The translations under genes and the position numbers were made by a program. Shown here one piece after another: positions 1 through 8,304 of a DNA stretch of 64,000 bases (the stretch's first letter is position 1; each line of letters opens with the position of its first letter). The notes beneath the pieces were generated by a model. That model was not told where the DNA came from and searched no databases. It saw only the letters and a program-made list of their open reading frames with translations. The stretch is from an uncultured Granulosicoccaceae bacterium (GTDB taxonomy: Bacteria > Pseudomonadota > Gammaproteobacteria > Granulosicoccales > Granulosicoccaceae), in assembly GCA_938005265.1 (NCBI GenBank), contig CALLOA010000060.1, forward strand, positions 1 to 64,000, given 5' to 3'.

Positions 1-659
1 ACAGGGTCAGAGACGAGCTGAACCTTCAACGATGAAATAACATCGTTAAAATGAATCTGCCGTAGATCGGTTACATCGCTTGTAAATGTTTCACATCTAC
101 CTCTATGGCGACTATGTTGGCAGGCAACAACTTCATAACCATCGGCAATTCGGATTGATGAGATTCTGTCGTTACCCACAGTTGAATTTCTGAGATCTGT
201 GATTGATACATCACCTTCACCCACGCTAAGAGAGTTTCCTCTGAAGTTAATGTGTTCAAATACGGTCACAGGCAGGGTTGGTGCTTTGCTGACTCGTAGT
301 GAAGATATAACGTCATTGAACGAAATGCCGCGCAGATCCGATACTGTACCAGTAAATGTTTCGCAACGTCCTCTGAAGCTACTATGCTGACAGGCAAATA
401 CTTCATAACCTGGAGCGATTTCGATAGAAGAAATAGTATCGTTTCCAACACTGTTTCTCAGATCCCTGATGGAGATATCACCGGCCCCGGCATTCAGACT
501 TCGCCCCCTGAAATTAATATGCTGGTAGATCGTTACAGGTTGTGAGCCGTAGTTACCTGATGCATGGACCGTTGAACTCGCCATTAACGTGAGTGAGGCC
601 AGTATGATTGCCGACATACCTATTGGTATTCGGCTGGCTAATTTAAGCTGTTTGTACAT
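1..659 (-). CDS. Secreted beta/gamma-crystallin domain protein (3' end outside window)
   Basis: Reading leftwards from an ATG at 657-659, the frame stays open to the window edge (219 codons, no stop), so the C-terminus is missing. Residues 1 to about 34 form a signal peptide ending near VHA-SG, so the product is exported. The mature part contains four Greek-key units making two beta/gamma-crystallin domains (about 41-123 and 130-213), each starting with a Tyr/Phe-x-His-Ile-Asn-Phe-Arg-Gly strand. Four NDxxSS motifs (NDTISS 73-78, NDVISS 115-120, NDRISS 163-168, NDVISS 205-210) match the N/D-N/D-x-x-S/T-S calcium-binding signature of microbial crystallins. Each domain has a Cys pair (C90/C99 and C180/C189) that could form a disulfide. 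Calcium binding follows from the family; the biological role is unknown. Confidence 0.82.
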   Translation of the reverse strand, partial: MYKQLKLASRIPIGMSAIILASLTLMASSTVHASGNYGSQPVTIYQHINFRGRSLNAGAGDISIRDLRNSVGNDTISSIEIAPGYEVFACQHSSFRGRCETFTGTVSDLRGISFNDVISSLRVSKAPTLPVTVFEHINFRGNSLSVGEGDVSITDLRNSTVGNDRISSIRIADGYEVVACQHSRHRGRCETFTSDVTDLRQIHFNDVISSLKVQLVSDP

Positions 660-1405
660 TGTGCATTCCTTAGTAGTTGTTTTGCTTGTTCGTTATTGTT
701 TTTCGTTCGATTTACAACGAATAGAAATATACACAAAGGAATGTTTGTTCCCTATGCAATAAATCACGCAACACTTTTTTAATTACGGTAATGATCTATC
801 GAATTCTATTTTTGCCTACCAGATCACATTCAAAAAAAGCGATAAACGGACATGCATGCTAGGAGACAGTCGTATTTTTCAAGGGAAAATACGCTGCATT
901 CTATTGTCTGATGCTTCGTATGAATCAATTCGTGCGAATTTATAAAGAGAGTTGAGACATCACTAAACGCACATCTAAAAAAGGTAGATTGAACCTTCTT
1001 TAACTTTCCAAAAAAAATGAGGCCAGTGCTAATCCTAGCGATGTAGGTTCTAGCGGGTATGCAAGCCTGCCGAAGTTTTGCAGCTGCAGGCAACTTTTCA
1101 TGCGCATAGTTACTTGAAAATCGGACCTGTCTACAACTGGTAGAGCTCAGTATAATAATATTGGTTATCGTTTTTTTAGTTGTCGTTATACCTGATTTAC
1201 TGCACAGCAATAGTTGTTGCCGGGGAGCATTGAGATTACAGATCCAGATACTTCAGTTTCAGATCGCTCTATGATTGTGCTTGCGGAAGCCAGAAAAGTT
1301 CTGGAATTTTTTTGGATATAGCAGATAGAGAGCTGTTACTCTAAATGGGGGCTGTGGTTGTTAATCCATCCTCAGCAATGAACAGATTATTCAGATTTCA
1401 TCAAT
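660..1405. other. Long intergenic region without a supported gene
   Basis: These 746 bases separate two genes that read away from each other. Close to the crystallin gene there is a small inverted repeat, TTCGTT (702-707) and AACGAA (716-721), in AT-rich DNA that could hold its promoter. The minus-strand open frame around 830-1210 has a low-complexity Ser/Thr/Ile-rich translation, no family resemblance and no clear ribosome binding site, so I do not call it. No RNA gene was recognised. Confidence 0.5.
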
Positions 1406-2053
1406 ATGAAAGAAGCACAACTTCGCGAGCTAATTTGCACACTCGCCTGCTCTTTGTTCGATAGAGGTTTGACGGGTGGCAGTACCGGGAATATTTCCGC
1501 CCGTACAGCGGATGGTGGCTTGCTTGTCAGTCCGACCGGCACCAGTTTCGGCCGCCTTGATCCAGCGCGACTCAGTCGATTTGATAGCCAAGGTCAGCTT
1601 GTCGATGGCGACAAGCCTACAAAGGAAATGCCATTGCATGCTGCATTTTACGAAACCCGCAGCACGGCTGGTGCGGTAGTGCATTTACACTCCTGCCATT
1701 CTGTTGCCTTGTCAATGATGCCGGATGTCGATGAAGATAATTTTTTACCACCGCTGACGCCTTATGCAATCATGAAGCTTGGACGGGTGAAGCTCTTGCC
1801 GTTTTACTTGCCGGGAGACCCTCAGATGGGCGAGGCGGTACGCGGGCTAGCCGGTAAGCGTTCAGCAGTAATGCTTGCCAACCACGGCCCTGTGGTTGCT
1901 GCAAAAGATGTAGAGGCTGCATGTAATGCGATAGAAGAGCTTGAGGACACGGCACGGTTGGCAATGCTGACTCGTGGATTGAACCCAAGGGTGCTGACTC
2001 CGGAGCAGGTCTCTTCACTGGTCACAAAGTTTGATGTGCAATGGGATAGCTGA
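1406..2053 (+). CDS. otnC: 3-oxo-tetronate 4-phosphate decarboxylase (class II aldolase family)
   Basis: A 215-residue class II aldolase/adducin-fold enzyme close in sequence to E. coli YgbL/OtnC, which decarboxylates 3-oxo-tetronate 4-phosphate to dihydroxyacetone phosphate during catabolism of four-carbon sugar acids. The phosphate loop GGSTGNIS lies at 24-31. The zinc site is complete: His93 and His95 in HLHS, and His160 in ANHGPVV. Glu74 in the TKE motif is the expected catalytic acid. Length is normal for the family. It is followed four bases later by a flavodoxin-like gene and then a TRAP transporter, which fits uptake and breakdown of a hydroxy acid. The kinase (OtnK), isomerase (OtnI) and dehydrogenase partners are not adjacent in this window, so the exact substrate is inferred. 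Confidence in the fold is very high, in OtnC specificity moderate. Confidence 0.82.
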   Translation: MKEAQLRELICTLACSLFDRGLTGGSTGNISARTADGGLLVSPTGTSFGRLDPARLSRFDSQGQLVDGDKPTKEMPLHAAFYETRSTAGAVVHLHSCHSVALSMMPDVDEDNFLPPLTPYAIMKLGRVKLLPFYLPGDPQMGEAVRGLAGKRSAVMLANHGPVVAAKDVEAACNAIEELEDTARLAMLTRGLNPRVLTPEQVSSLVTKFDVQWDS

Positions 2054-2107
2054 ACATTGCCTGATTCAACAACACCTGATTTAACAATACCAAGGGCGGG
2101 ACAAAAC

Positions 2108-2569
2108 GTGAAAAGGCTCTTGATAGTAGCCAATATGCCATCAATCAACACGACGGCGCTAGCCAAGGCTGTACTAAAGGGCGCTACTCATCAAGATGTG
2201 GAAAATATAGAAGCCACGCTACTGGCTCCACTTGATACCGGGCCCAAGCAGGTGCTAGCAGCTGACGGAATCATCATAGGGACCACCGAGAACTTCGGTT
2301 ATATGAGTGGTTTGATCAAGGATTTTTTTGAAAGAATCTATTATCCCTGCCTTGAGGAAAAACAGGGTTTACCCTGTGCGCTTTACATCCGTGCCGGTAA
2401 TGACGGCACAGGCACCCGCATCGGTGTTGAGAAAATACTGTCAGGTCTTGCCTGGAAGATGGTTAACCCGCCATTGATACTACAAGGTGACTTTCAGATG
2501 TCATTCGAGTCTGATTGCGAAGAGCTGGGAATGTTGATTGCTGCAGGGCTAGACGCTGGAATCTTTTAG
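2108..2569 (+). CDS. Flavodoxin-like NAD(P)H-dependent oxidoreductase
   Basis: About 154 residues with a flavodoxin fold: a first strand KRLLIVAN directly at the N-terminus, a phosphate-binding turn (MPSINTTALAKAV), the ADGIIIGTTENFGYMSG loop that contacts FMN in NADPH-dependent FMN reductases, and a late strand ALYIRAGNDGTG. I choose the GTG at 2108 because it puts the first strand at the N-terminus and follows a purine-rich GGGCGGGAC; an in-frame TTG at 2057 would add 17 residues with no visible domain. It lies just downstream of the otnC-like gene and is probably cotranscribed. Role unknown: an FMN-dependent reductase, possibly acting on the same pathway or on quinones. Confidence 0.72.
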   Translation: MKRLLIVANMPSINTTALAKAVLKGATHQDVENIEATLLAPLDTGPKQVLAADGIIIGTTENFGYMSGLIKDFFERIYYPCLEEKQGLPCALYIRAGNDGTGTRIGVEKILSGLAWKMVNPPLILQGDFQMSFESDCEELGMLIAAGLDAGIF

Positions 2570-2788
2570 GTGGTTTTAGCAATTTTCCAAGCGTGGTGTA
2601 CACCATTTGTGCCAGTACCGGGCGAATATCAAGTACATAGAAAAATACACGGCAATGAGGAACATTACCTCATCCCCCGGTGGTATTATTTAAAGCATGC
2701 AATTTCTAGTGCTTGATAAGGATGGTTAGTTTCAGGTTTTTGCAGTTTGATCCACTATGTTCCCACAACGCGGTCATCAACCGTGCAC

Positions 2789-2818
2789 TGTCTGCCTGCG
2801 TTGTGTCTGCCTGCGTTG
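2789..2818. repeat. Tandem duplication, 15 bp x 2, in the dctQ leader
   Basis: The unit TGTCTGCCTGCGTTG occurs twice exactly and without a spacer (2789-2803, 2804-2818). The surrounding 2570-2947 region (378 bases) between the flavoprotein gene and dctQ holds no supported gene; a short open frame over 2713-2946 has no recognisable product. See the finding on tandem duplications in leaders. Confidence 0.9.
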
Positions 2819-2947
2819 TAAAACTGTTTTGTAGCGTTTATGTCCGCAACACACTAAATTACTTCTCGATTAGCATTGGTTCATCACAATGCAAAGGCTT
2901 GCCACAAGTTGGTGCAAAGCTTTTCCTCCCATCTAAACACGACTGAT

Positions 2948-3532
2948 ATGGTCAAGGCATTATTAGTTTTGCCCCGGTTGATTGACCCGATAAATCGCGC
3001 CATTGGTCTGGTTGTGATGTATGGCTTGTTTATCCTTATGGGGATACTGCTCTGGTCATCAATTTCAAAAACCTTTTTTGTACCGACGCTCTGGACCTTG
3101 GAGATGGCCCAGTTTGCGATGGTCGCGTACTACATGTTGGGTGGCCCTTACTCGATTTTAATGGGTTCCAACGTTCGAATGGATTTGTTCTATGGTCGTT
3201 GGTCATTGCGACGTAAGGCCTCTGTAGATTCAATAACAGTTCTGTTTCTGATTTTCTATCTTGGAGTTTTACTCTATGGCGCCCTGGGTTCGACTGCGTA
3301 TTCTCTCGGCTACTGGGGCTCTGAGCCGTTGTCTTTTTTTGCTGGCCTGATTACAGGTAGTGAGGAGGTTGGGCGAATGGAGCGTTCCTCTACCAGTTGG
3401 CGGCCAGTCATCTGGCCCATTAAAACAATCATGATCGCCGGACTGACTCTGATGTTGTTACAGGCATTGTCAGAGCTATGCAAGGACATTGCGAGAATTG
3501 CCGGTCACGATGTTGAGGAACCTGATTTATGA
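2948..3532 (+). CDS. dctQ: TRAP transporter small permease subunit (DctQ)
   Basis: About 194 residues with four predicted membrane segments, typical of the DctQ subunit of tripartite ATP-independent periplasmic transporters, which pairs with DctM to form the sodium-driven inner-membrane carrier. I start at the ATG at 2948 (MVKALLVLPRLID); an upstream in-frame start near 2876 would add a polar segment that fits the family poorly. The TLEMAQFAMVAYYMLGG region matches the conserved DctQ helix. Its stop overlaps the dctM start by four bases (ATGA, 3529-3532), showing translational coupling. Confidence 0.9.
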   Translation: MVKALLVLPRLIDPINRAIGLVVMYGLFILMGILLWSSISKTFFVPTLWTLEMAQFAMVAYYMLGGPYSILMGSNVRMDLFYGRWSLRRKASVDSITVLFLIFYLGVLLYGALGSTAYSLGYWGSEPLSFFAGLITGSEEVGRMERSSTSWRPVIWPIKTIMIAGLTLMLLQALSELCKDIARIAGHDVEEPDL

Positions 3533-4848
3533 GCCAGGAACACATCGCCCTCTTTATGTTTGCATCAATGATGTTGATGCTGTTTACCGGGCAAAGAGTG
3601 TTCGGAGCTATAGGTGCGATAGCGGCCATTGCTGCTATTACCCTGTGGGGAACAGGTGGTCAGGATATTCCGTTTGCTGCGGCAATGAAGTTGATGAAGT
3701 GGTATCCCTTGCTCACACTACCCATGTTTATATTTATGGGTTATGTGCTGAGTGAAAGTAAGCTTGCTGATGATCTGTACCGCATGTTTCATGTCTGGTT
3801 TGGTAATATCAGTGGTGGACTTGCCATGGGTACCATTGGTTTGATGGTGCTGATATCCGCCATGAACGGATTGTCTGTTGCTGGTATGGCTATTGGTGCC
3901 ACCATAGCGCTGCCCGAATTACTGCGTCGAGGCTATGACAAACTGATGGTGACAGGTGTGATACAGGCTGGGTCAAGCCTTGGAATATTGGTGCCGCCCT
4001 CTGTCGTGCTGGTACTGTATGCCATGATCGCGCGCCAACCAGTAGGGCAATTATGGTTGGCTGGCATTCTTCCCGGTTTACTAATGGCGTTGATGTTTGT
4101 TGTATATATATTTATACGTTGTCGTATTAACCCGGCGCTAGGCCCGGTTGCAGATGATCTTGAAGCAGTAAGCAAAAAGGAAAAGTATCAGCTTCTTTGG
4201 TCAGGGGTTTTACCCTTGGCTATTTTTGCGGCAATGATGGTGCCTTTTGTTAATGGTTGGACCTCACTCGTTGAAAGTTCGGCTATAGGTGCGTTAACAG
4301 CTTTAATTGCATCAATACTGAAGCGCCGTATGACCTGGCGTATATTCCATACTTGTACGAAAAAGACACTGGGAATCTCGTGCATGTTCATGTGGATCAT
4401 ACTCGCAGCATTAGGTTTTGGTGCCGTGTTTGATGGTTTGGGGGCTGTAAAAGCAATAGACAATTTCTTCACTGCAGAACTCGGTCTTTCGCCATGGATG
4501 ATTCTGATATTGATGCAGCTCAGTTTTATACTGATGGGAACATTCCTCGACGATACTGCCATGTTGGTCATTGTGGCACCGCTGTATGTGCCCCTGGTTG
4601 GCTCTTTGGGTTTTGATCTTATCTGGTACGGTGTGCTCTATACAATCACAACGCAGATTGCGTACATGACACCACCGTTCGGTTATAACCTGTTTTTAAT
4701 GAAAGCCATGGCGCCACCTGAAATAGGACTGCGGGATATATACCGATCCATTATTCCGTTTGTGGGAGTAATGGTTGTGGCCCTGATTATTGTTATGGTT
4801 TTCCCGGAAATAGCATTATGGTTGCCAGGGTATGTCTACGGGAAATAG
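3529..4848 (+). CDS. dctM: TRAP transporter large permease subunit (DctM)
   Basis: 439 residues, normal for DctM, with about 12 hydrophobic segments. Conserved features include MNGLSVAGMAIGATIALPELLRR in the first half (family motif region around a Gly-rich loop) and the C-terminal half ending in a TPPFGYNLF segment, the usual DctM motif before the last helices. It translocates the substrate delivered by the DctP protein encoded downstream. Overlaps dctQ by four bases; dctP follows after 137 bases. Substrate class (probably an organic acid) is inferred from the neighbouring OtnC-like enzyme. Confidence 0.95.
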   Translation: MSQEHIALFMFASMMLMLFTGQRVFGAIGAIAAIAAITLWGTGGQDIPFAAAMKLMKWYPLLTLPMFIFMGYVLSESKLADDLYRMFHVWFGNISGGLAMGTIGLMVLISAMNGLSVAGMAIGATIALPELLRRGYDKLMVTGVIQAGSSLGILVPPSVVLVLYAMIARQPVGQLWLAGILPGLLMALMFVVYIFIRCRINPALGPVADDLEAVSKKEKYQLLWSGVLPLAIFAAMMVPFVNGWTSLVESSAIGALTALIASILKRRMTWRIFHTCTKKTLGISCMFMWIILAALGFGAVFDGLGAVKAIDNFFTAELGLSPWMILILMQLSFILMGTFLDDTAMLVIVAPLYVPLVGSLGFDLIWYGVLYTITTQIAYMTPPFGYNLFLMKAMAPPEIGLRDIYRSIIPFVGVMVVALIIVMVFPEIALWLPGYVYGK

Positions 4849-4985
4849 AATTAGTAATAACGAATTGTATACATAAGTATTTAGGAAACGATTTGTACAG
4901 TGTTGTAAAACGTTATCAAAATTACAAGCGATAACTAATAGAGTCAGTTGTAACAATCGACTTGAATATAAACGGAGATTATTAA

Positions 4986-6026
4986 ATGAGTACACGTAGA
5001 AAGTTTCTGAAAACAGCAGCTGTCGGTGCAGCAGCAGTTGCACCACTTTCAAAACCGGTTTTAGCGCAGGACGCCAAAATCAAATGGCGTATGCAAACCT
5101 ATGCAGGCCCTGCGCTGGCAGCACATGTAATTGATCCGGCTATTGAGATGTTTAATAAAATAGCTGGTGACCGTATGCAGATCGAATTGTTTTATGCTGA
5201 CCAATTAGTGCCAACAGGTGAGTTGTTTCGTGCACTGCAGAAAGGCACCATCGATGCAGTACAGTCCGACGATGATTCCATGGCCTCACCAACAGAAGTT
5301 ACCGTGTTCGGTGGTTACTTCCCATTTGCCTCGCGTTACTCACTGGACGTTCCAGTCCTCTTTAACCAATATGGCTTGGCCGAAATCTGGGATGAAGAAT
5401 ATTCAGCAGTAGGTGTAAAACATATTTCTGCGGGTGCGTGGGACCCTTGCCATTTTGCGACCAAAGATCCGATTAACTCGCTGGAAGACCTGAAGGGTAA
5501 GAAAGTATTTACCTTCCCGACGGCCGGTCGCTTTCTCAGCCAGTTTGGTGTAGTTCCAGTCACCTTGCCCTGGGAGGATATAGAAGTTGCAGTTCAAACG
5601 GGAGAACTGGATGGTGTCGCCTGGTCGGGCATTACCGAGGATTACACGGTAGGCTGGGCTGATGTTACTGACTACTTTCTGACCAATAATATTTCCGGTG
5701 CCTGGGCAGGATCATTCTTTACCAATATGGAGCGCTGGAATGAAATTCCGGAAGACTTGCAAACACTTTTCCGTGTTTGTTGTGATCAATCGCATTATTA
5801 CCGTCAATGGTGGTACTGGGGTGGTGAAGCCAGTTTGCGTGTCAATGGAGACAAGATGAAATTGACAACAATTCCTGATGAAGAGTGGGCGCAGGTGGAA
5901 GAGGCGGCAGTTAAATTCTGGGATGAAATAGCTGCTGAGAGTGAAACCAAAGCCAAGGTTGTCGATATCTTCCGTCAATATAACGAAGATATGCAAAAGG
6001 CCGGGCGCCCTTATCGCTATGGTTGA
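4986..6026 (+). CDS. dctP: TRAP transporter substrate-binding protein (DctP family), Tat-exported
   Basis: 346 residues with an N-terminal twin-arginine signal (STRRKFLK, hydrophobic Ala-rich stretch, cleavage near VLAQ), so it is exported folded. The mature protein has the DctP fold: the ALQKGTIDAVQ segment and the PINSLEDLKGKKVFTFPTAG segment, which in the family carries hinge and ligand-contact residues, and several paired aromatics near the C-terminus. A good ribosome binding site (CGGAGATTATTAA) precedes the ATG. It sits last in the TRAP operon and is followed by a strong terminator. The Tat signal and long C-terminal helix are common in carboxylate- or keto-acid-binding DctP proteins, but the ligand cannot be read from sequence. 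Confidence 0.93.
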   Translation: MSTRRKFLKTAAVGAAAVAPLSKPVLAQDAKIKWRMQTYAGPALAAHVIDPAIEMFNKIAGDRMQIELFYADQLVPTGELFRALQKGTIDAVQSDDDSMASPTEVTVFGGYFPFASRYSLDVPVLFNQYGLAEIWDEEYSAVGVKHISAGAWDPCHFATKDPINSLEDLKGKKVFTFPTAGRFLSQFGVVPVTLPWEDIEVAVQTGELDGVAWSGITEDYTVGWADVTDYFLTNNISGAWAGSFFTNMERWNEIPEDLQTLFRVCCDQSHYYRQWWYWGGEASLRVNGDKMKLTTIPDEEWAQVEEAAVKFWDEIAAESETKAKVVDIFRQYNEDMQKAGRPYRYG

Positions 6027-6068
6027 TGATTTGGTGCTTCGATCAAAGTATTAATCTAAACGAAGAAT

Positions 6069-6100
6069 AAAAAAGCCGGGATAATCACCCCGGCTTTTTT
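6069..6100. terminator. Bidirectional intrinsic terminator between dctP and the lipoprotein gene
   Basis: AAAAAAGCCGGG (6069-6080) and CCCGGCTTTTTT (6089-6100) form a perfect 12-bp inverted repeat around an 8-base loop. The A-run on one side and T-run on the other give a U-tract on both strands, so it can end the plus-strand TRAP operon and the convergent lipoprotein transcript. Confidence 0.92.
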
Positions 6101-6159
6101 ATGAGTTTTGAACAAGCAGACCGTTTAGTACACTGAAACTAGCTGCTTGGCAATGACCT

Positions 6160-7122
6160 TTATAAATCAGGGAGACCTGTTCGATCACCATCGTTAATAA
6201 TCAAAAATACCACATCGACACCTGCAACCCCGTTCGGATCATCCATCACAACGATGGTGGTAGAACTACCCGGCGCCGGCGTTATCGCATCAGTCGAGGG
6301 AATGCGTTGAGTTAACCCATTGGCATTCGTTGCAGTGATCGAATAGCTGTCTACTGTGGTTTCGAAGTATCCTGAATCGCCAACCGAGTAGTCAAAATCT
6401 TCGAAAGTAGGCAGCCCGGTTGTCGGGTTAAGGGAGTCAGCAGGCCTGATGTAGATATCAATTGCACCTTCAGCATCAAAATTGGGAGCTGCATGAAGAA
6501 TGCGGATATTTATGGTGTTCGCATTGTTGGTGCTCAGAATATTTGGTACAGCAAGCATACTGACCGGATAAGTTTGTGTCTCTTCATCGCCGCTATCAGG
6601 CAAGCCGCGAAGCAGCAATGTGCTGGCACTTCCAGCTGACAAGGACAAAGGATTAATGCCCGCAATTTGAGCAGGCAAGCTTGCCGCGTCAGCTATTTCA
6701 GTAGCTGCGATTACATCCATCTCATAGGTATCAGCTGCAACAGATAAATAAAATTCTGAGCCTTCTCCAAAGTTTATGCCGGGTTGAGCTATCAACGGAT
6801 TTTCCAGATCCTGGTTAAGTAGTGCAAATACAGGCGGGAAATTATTAACCGTATGAATGATTCTTAAAATGGAATCCGGCCGTAGAGTAGCATCTTGATT
6901 GTTCGCAAACGTTATGTCACTGTCCAGCGCTTGTACTGCCACAGAACCACTGGGTGCATCCGTATCTGATTCCGGCCCCGCTCCAACGATTATCGTTTCT
7001 GGAGAATTCATCAGGCTGGGCTCTTCCAGGCCTGGCCCGCCGGTGCCGGTGATACCGCCATCACAAGCGCTTAACAGAAAAGCTGTTGTCAGCAACAATA
7101 ATAATTTTGAGTTTACAGACAT
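6160..7122 (-). CDS. DUF4397 domain lipoprotein
   Basis: About 320 residues. I start at the ATG at 7122 because a Shine-Dalgarno-like TGAGG sits eight bases upstream and the result is a classic lipoprotein signal (SVNSKLLLLLTTAFLLSACDGG) with the lipobox LSAC; an upstream ATG at 7155 would overlap the preceding gene. After a Gly/Pro linker come DUF4397-type segments (RIIHTVNNFPPVFALLNQD and RILHAAPNFDAEGAIDIYI), beta-sandwich units found in cell-surface proteins. Its function is unknown; an envelope role is inferred from lipidation. It is ten bases downstream of the DUF6502 gene and likely in the same transcript. Confidence 0.8.
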   Translation of the reverse strand: MSVNSKLLLLLTTAFLLSACDGGITGTGGPGLEEPSLMNSPETIIVGAGPESDTDAPSGSVAVQALDSDITFANNQDATLRPDSILRIIHTVNNFPPVFALLNQDLENPLIAQPGINFGEGSEFYLSVAADTYEMDVIAATEIADAASLPAQIAGINPLSLSAGSASTLLLRGLPDSGDEETQTYPVSMLAVPNILSTNNANTINIRILHAAPNFDAEGAIDIYIRPADSLNPTTGLPTFEDFDYSVGDSGYFETTVDSYSITATNANGLTQRIPSTDAITPAPGSSTTIVVMDDPNGVAGVDVVFLIINDGDRTGLPDL

Positions 7123-7132
7123 CAACTTTGCC

Positions 7133-7951
7133 TCAGGATTTGTCAGTTTCATCATCAGACAGGTCTTGCTCTATCAGGTAAACACCGAGGCCGGCTCTGA
7201 ACTTGCCACTACCTTTTACCTTGGAAGACACATCACGGTCCTTTTTGGATAAGTACTTATCCAGCTCCTTTAATAACTCCATAGATTTCTTGTCAGCCAA
7301 ACGCCGGAACTCCTCAAGTGCTTCTTCCGGCAAGTTATCGTATACAACATTCAATTGCAGACGGGACTCGCTTGTCTCATGGGAAATATTATGGTCGATA
7401 GTCTCCAACAGATCGGTACAACTATCTCCGAGAATATCAAGCATCGCCTCGGTGCTCTCATGAGGTACATAGCCTTTTTGTTTGAGCTTGACGTTATCAC
7501 CCTTGCGTTCAACGGTTCCTACTCTTAACAATTCATCAAGCACTGCTCTTGCTGGAACATCACCACCATAGCGTTTGACCAGCTGATTGAACGAACACTC
7601 CGGTTCTCCATATTCCAACGTTGCAGGGTTGCCTTTGTCAGTATGGAACTCCTTGTCTTGCAACCATCCGGTTACCACGCGGGTAGCACGATTTTGTTTG
7701 GCTTTGCCACCATCGGCTTCTGCAGGTAATTCCACGATACGCTTCACTTCCTTGCGATTTATGCCAGTCACAATGGCAATGCGGGAAACCGTGGGTTTTT
7801 TGTCTTTTACGCCAAAATTTGCAGCAGCTTCAGATACGAAGGACGTTTTTGCCCAATCAGCAAATTCAGCATGCGAAATACCATGACGCAGCAGAATCCT
7901 TGTCAACGGTGCAAGCAAGCGGGCAACAGGTTTTTTAATACTGTCAGCCAT
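7133..7951 (-). CDS. DUF6502 family protein
   Basis: 272 residues, cytoplasmic, no signal or membrane segment. The N-terminal 90 residues have a winged-helix look (RILLRHGISHAEFADWAKTSFV, then PTVSRIAIVTGINRKEVKRI) seen in the DUF6502 family, which I believe this belongs to. A central helical part and a charged C-terminal tail (DLSDDETDKS) follow. Family members often precede genes for DUF4397 or similar secreted proteins, and here the lipoprotein gene follows after ten bases. A DNA-binding regulatory role is possible but unproven. Confidence 0.7.
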   Translation of the reverse strand: MADSIKKPVARLLAPLTRILLRHGISHAEFADWAKTSFVSEAAANFGVKDKKPTVSRIAIVTGINRKEVKRIVELPAEADGGKAKQNRATRVVTGWLQDKEFHTDKGNPATLEYGEPECSFNQLVKRYGGDVPARAVLDELLRVGTVERKGDNVKLKQKGYVPHESTEAMLDILGDSCTDLLETIDHNISHETSESRLQLNVVYDNLPEEALEEFRRLADKKSMELLKELDKYLSKKDRDVSSKVKGSGKFRAGLGVYLIEQDLSDDETDKS

Positions 7952-8304
7952 TGCTTAAGCCGGATAAGACATTAAGGACGGAATATCGGATTGAGAAGTT
8001 AATTGCACTAACCTGTTCTCGGCGTAATACGCAAAGGGCGGAACAATGCTCGCTCTTCGCGCCTGGAATTCAGTTTCCAGTAATAATGGACAATATGTTG
8101 GGAATAATATCCCAACTAGTCGGTATTTTCAGTCAGAACTTGATGATTTTGGGCTACAAAAAGGAAATATAGGCAGAATTTGTTCAAATATGCACAAAAA
8201 AACATATCGGTAAGATGTACTTAGGTGTACTTGATAGTTACCCTATGAAATCCAGCAGGGTGCCCAATCCTGATGATTGGGCGAATTTCCCTCTAGACAA
8301 GTCG
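7952..8304. other. Intergenic region with a hairpin beyond pyc
   Basis: 353 bases between the start of the DUF6502 gene and the end of pyc. GCCCAATC (8262-8269) and GATTGGGC (8275-8282) form a perfect 8-bp stem with a five-base loop 23 bases past the pyc stop, where a terminator is expected; it lacks a U-tract in the pyc direction, so intrinsic termination is weak at best. The rest may hold the promoter of the DUF6502-lipoprotein pair. No gene is supported. Confidence 0.45.

Noticed and set aside
830-1210. 126-residue minus-strand open frame
   Set aside because: Low-complexity, unlike a protein, no ribosome binding site or family resemblance.
2713-2946. Plus-strand 77-residue frame upstream of dctQ
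   Set aside because: Contains the 15-bp duplication, no family resemblance and no clear ribosome binding site.
7951-8172. 73-residue plus-strand frame starting at the DUF6502 start
   Set aside because: Lies in the likely promoter region, no recognisable protein features.
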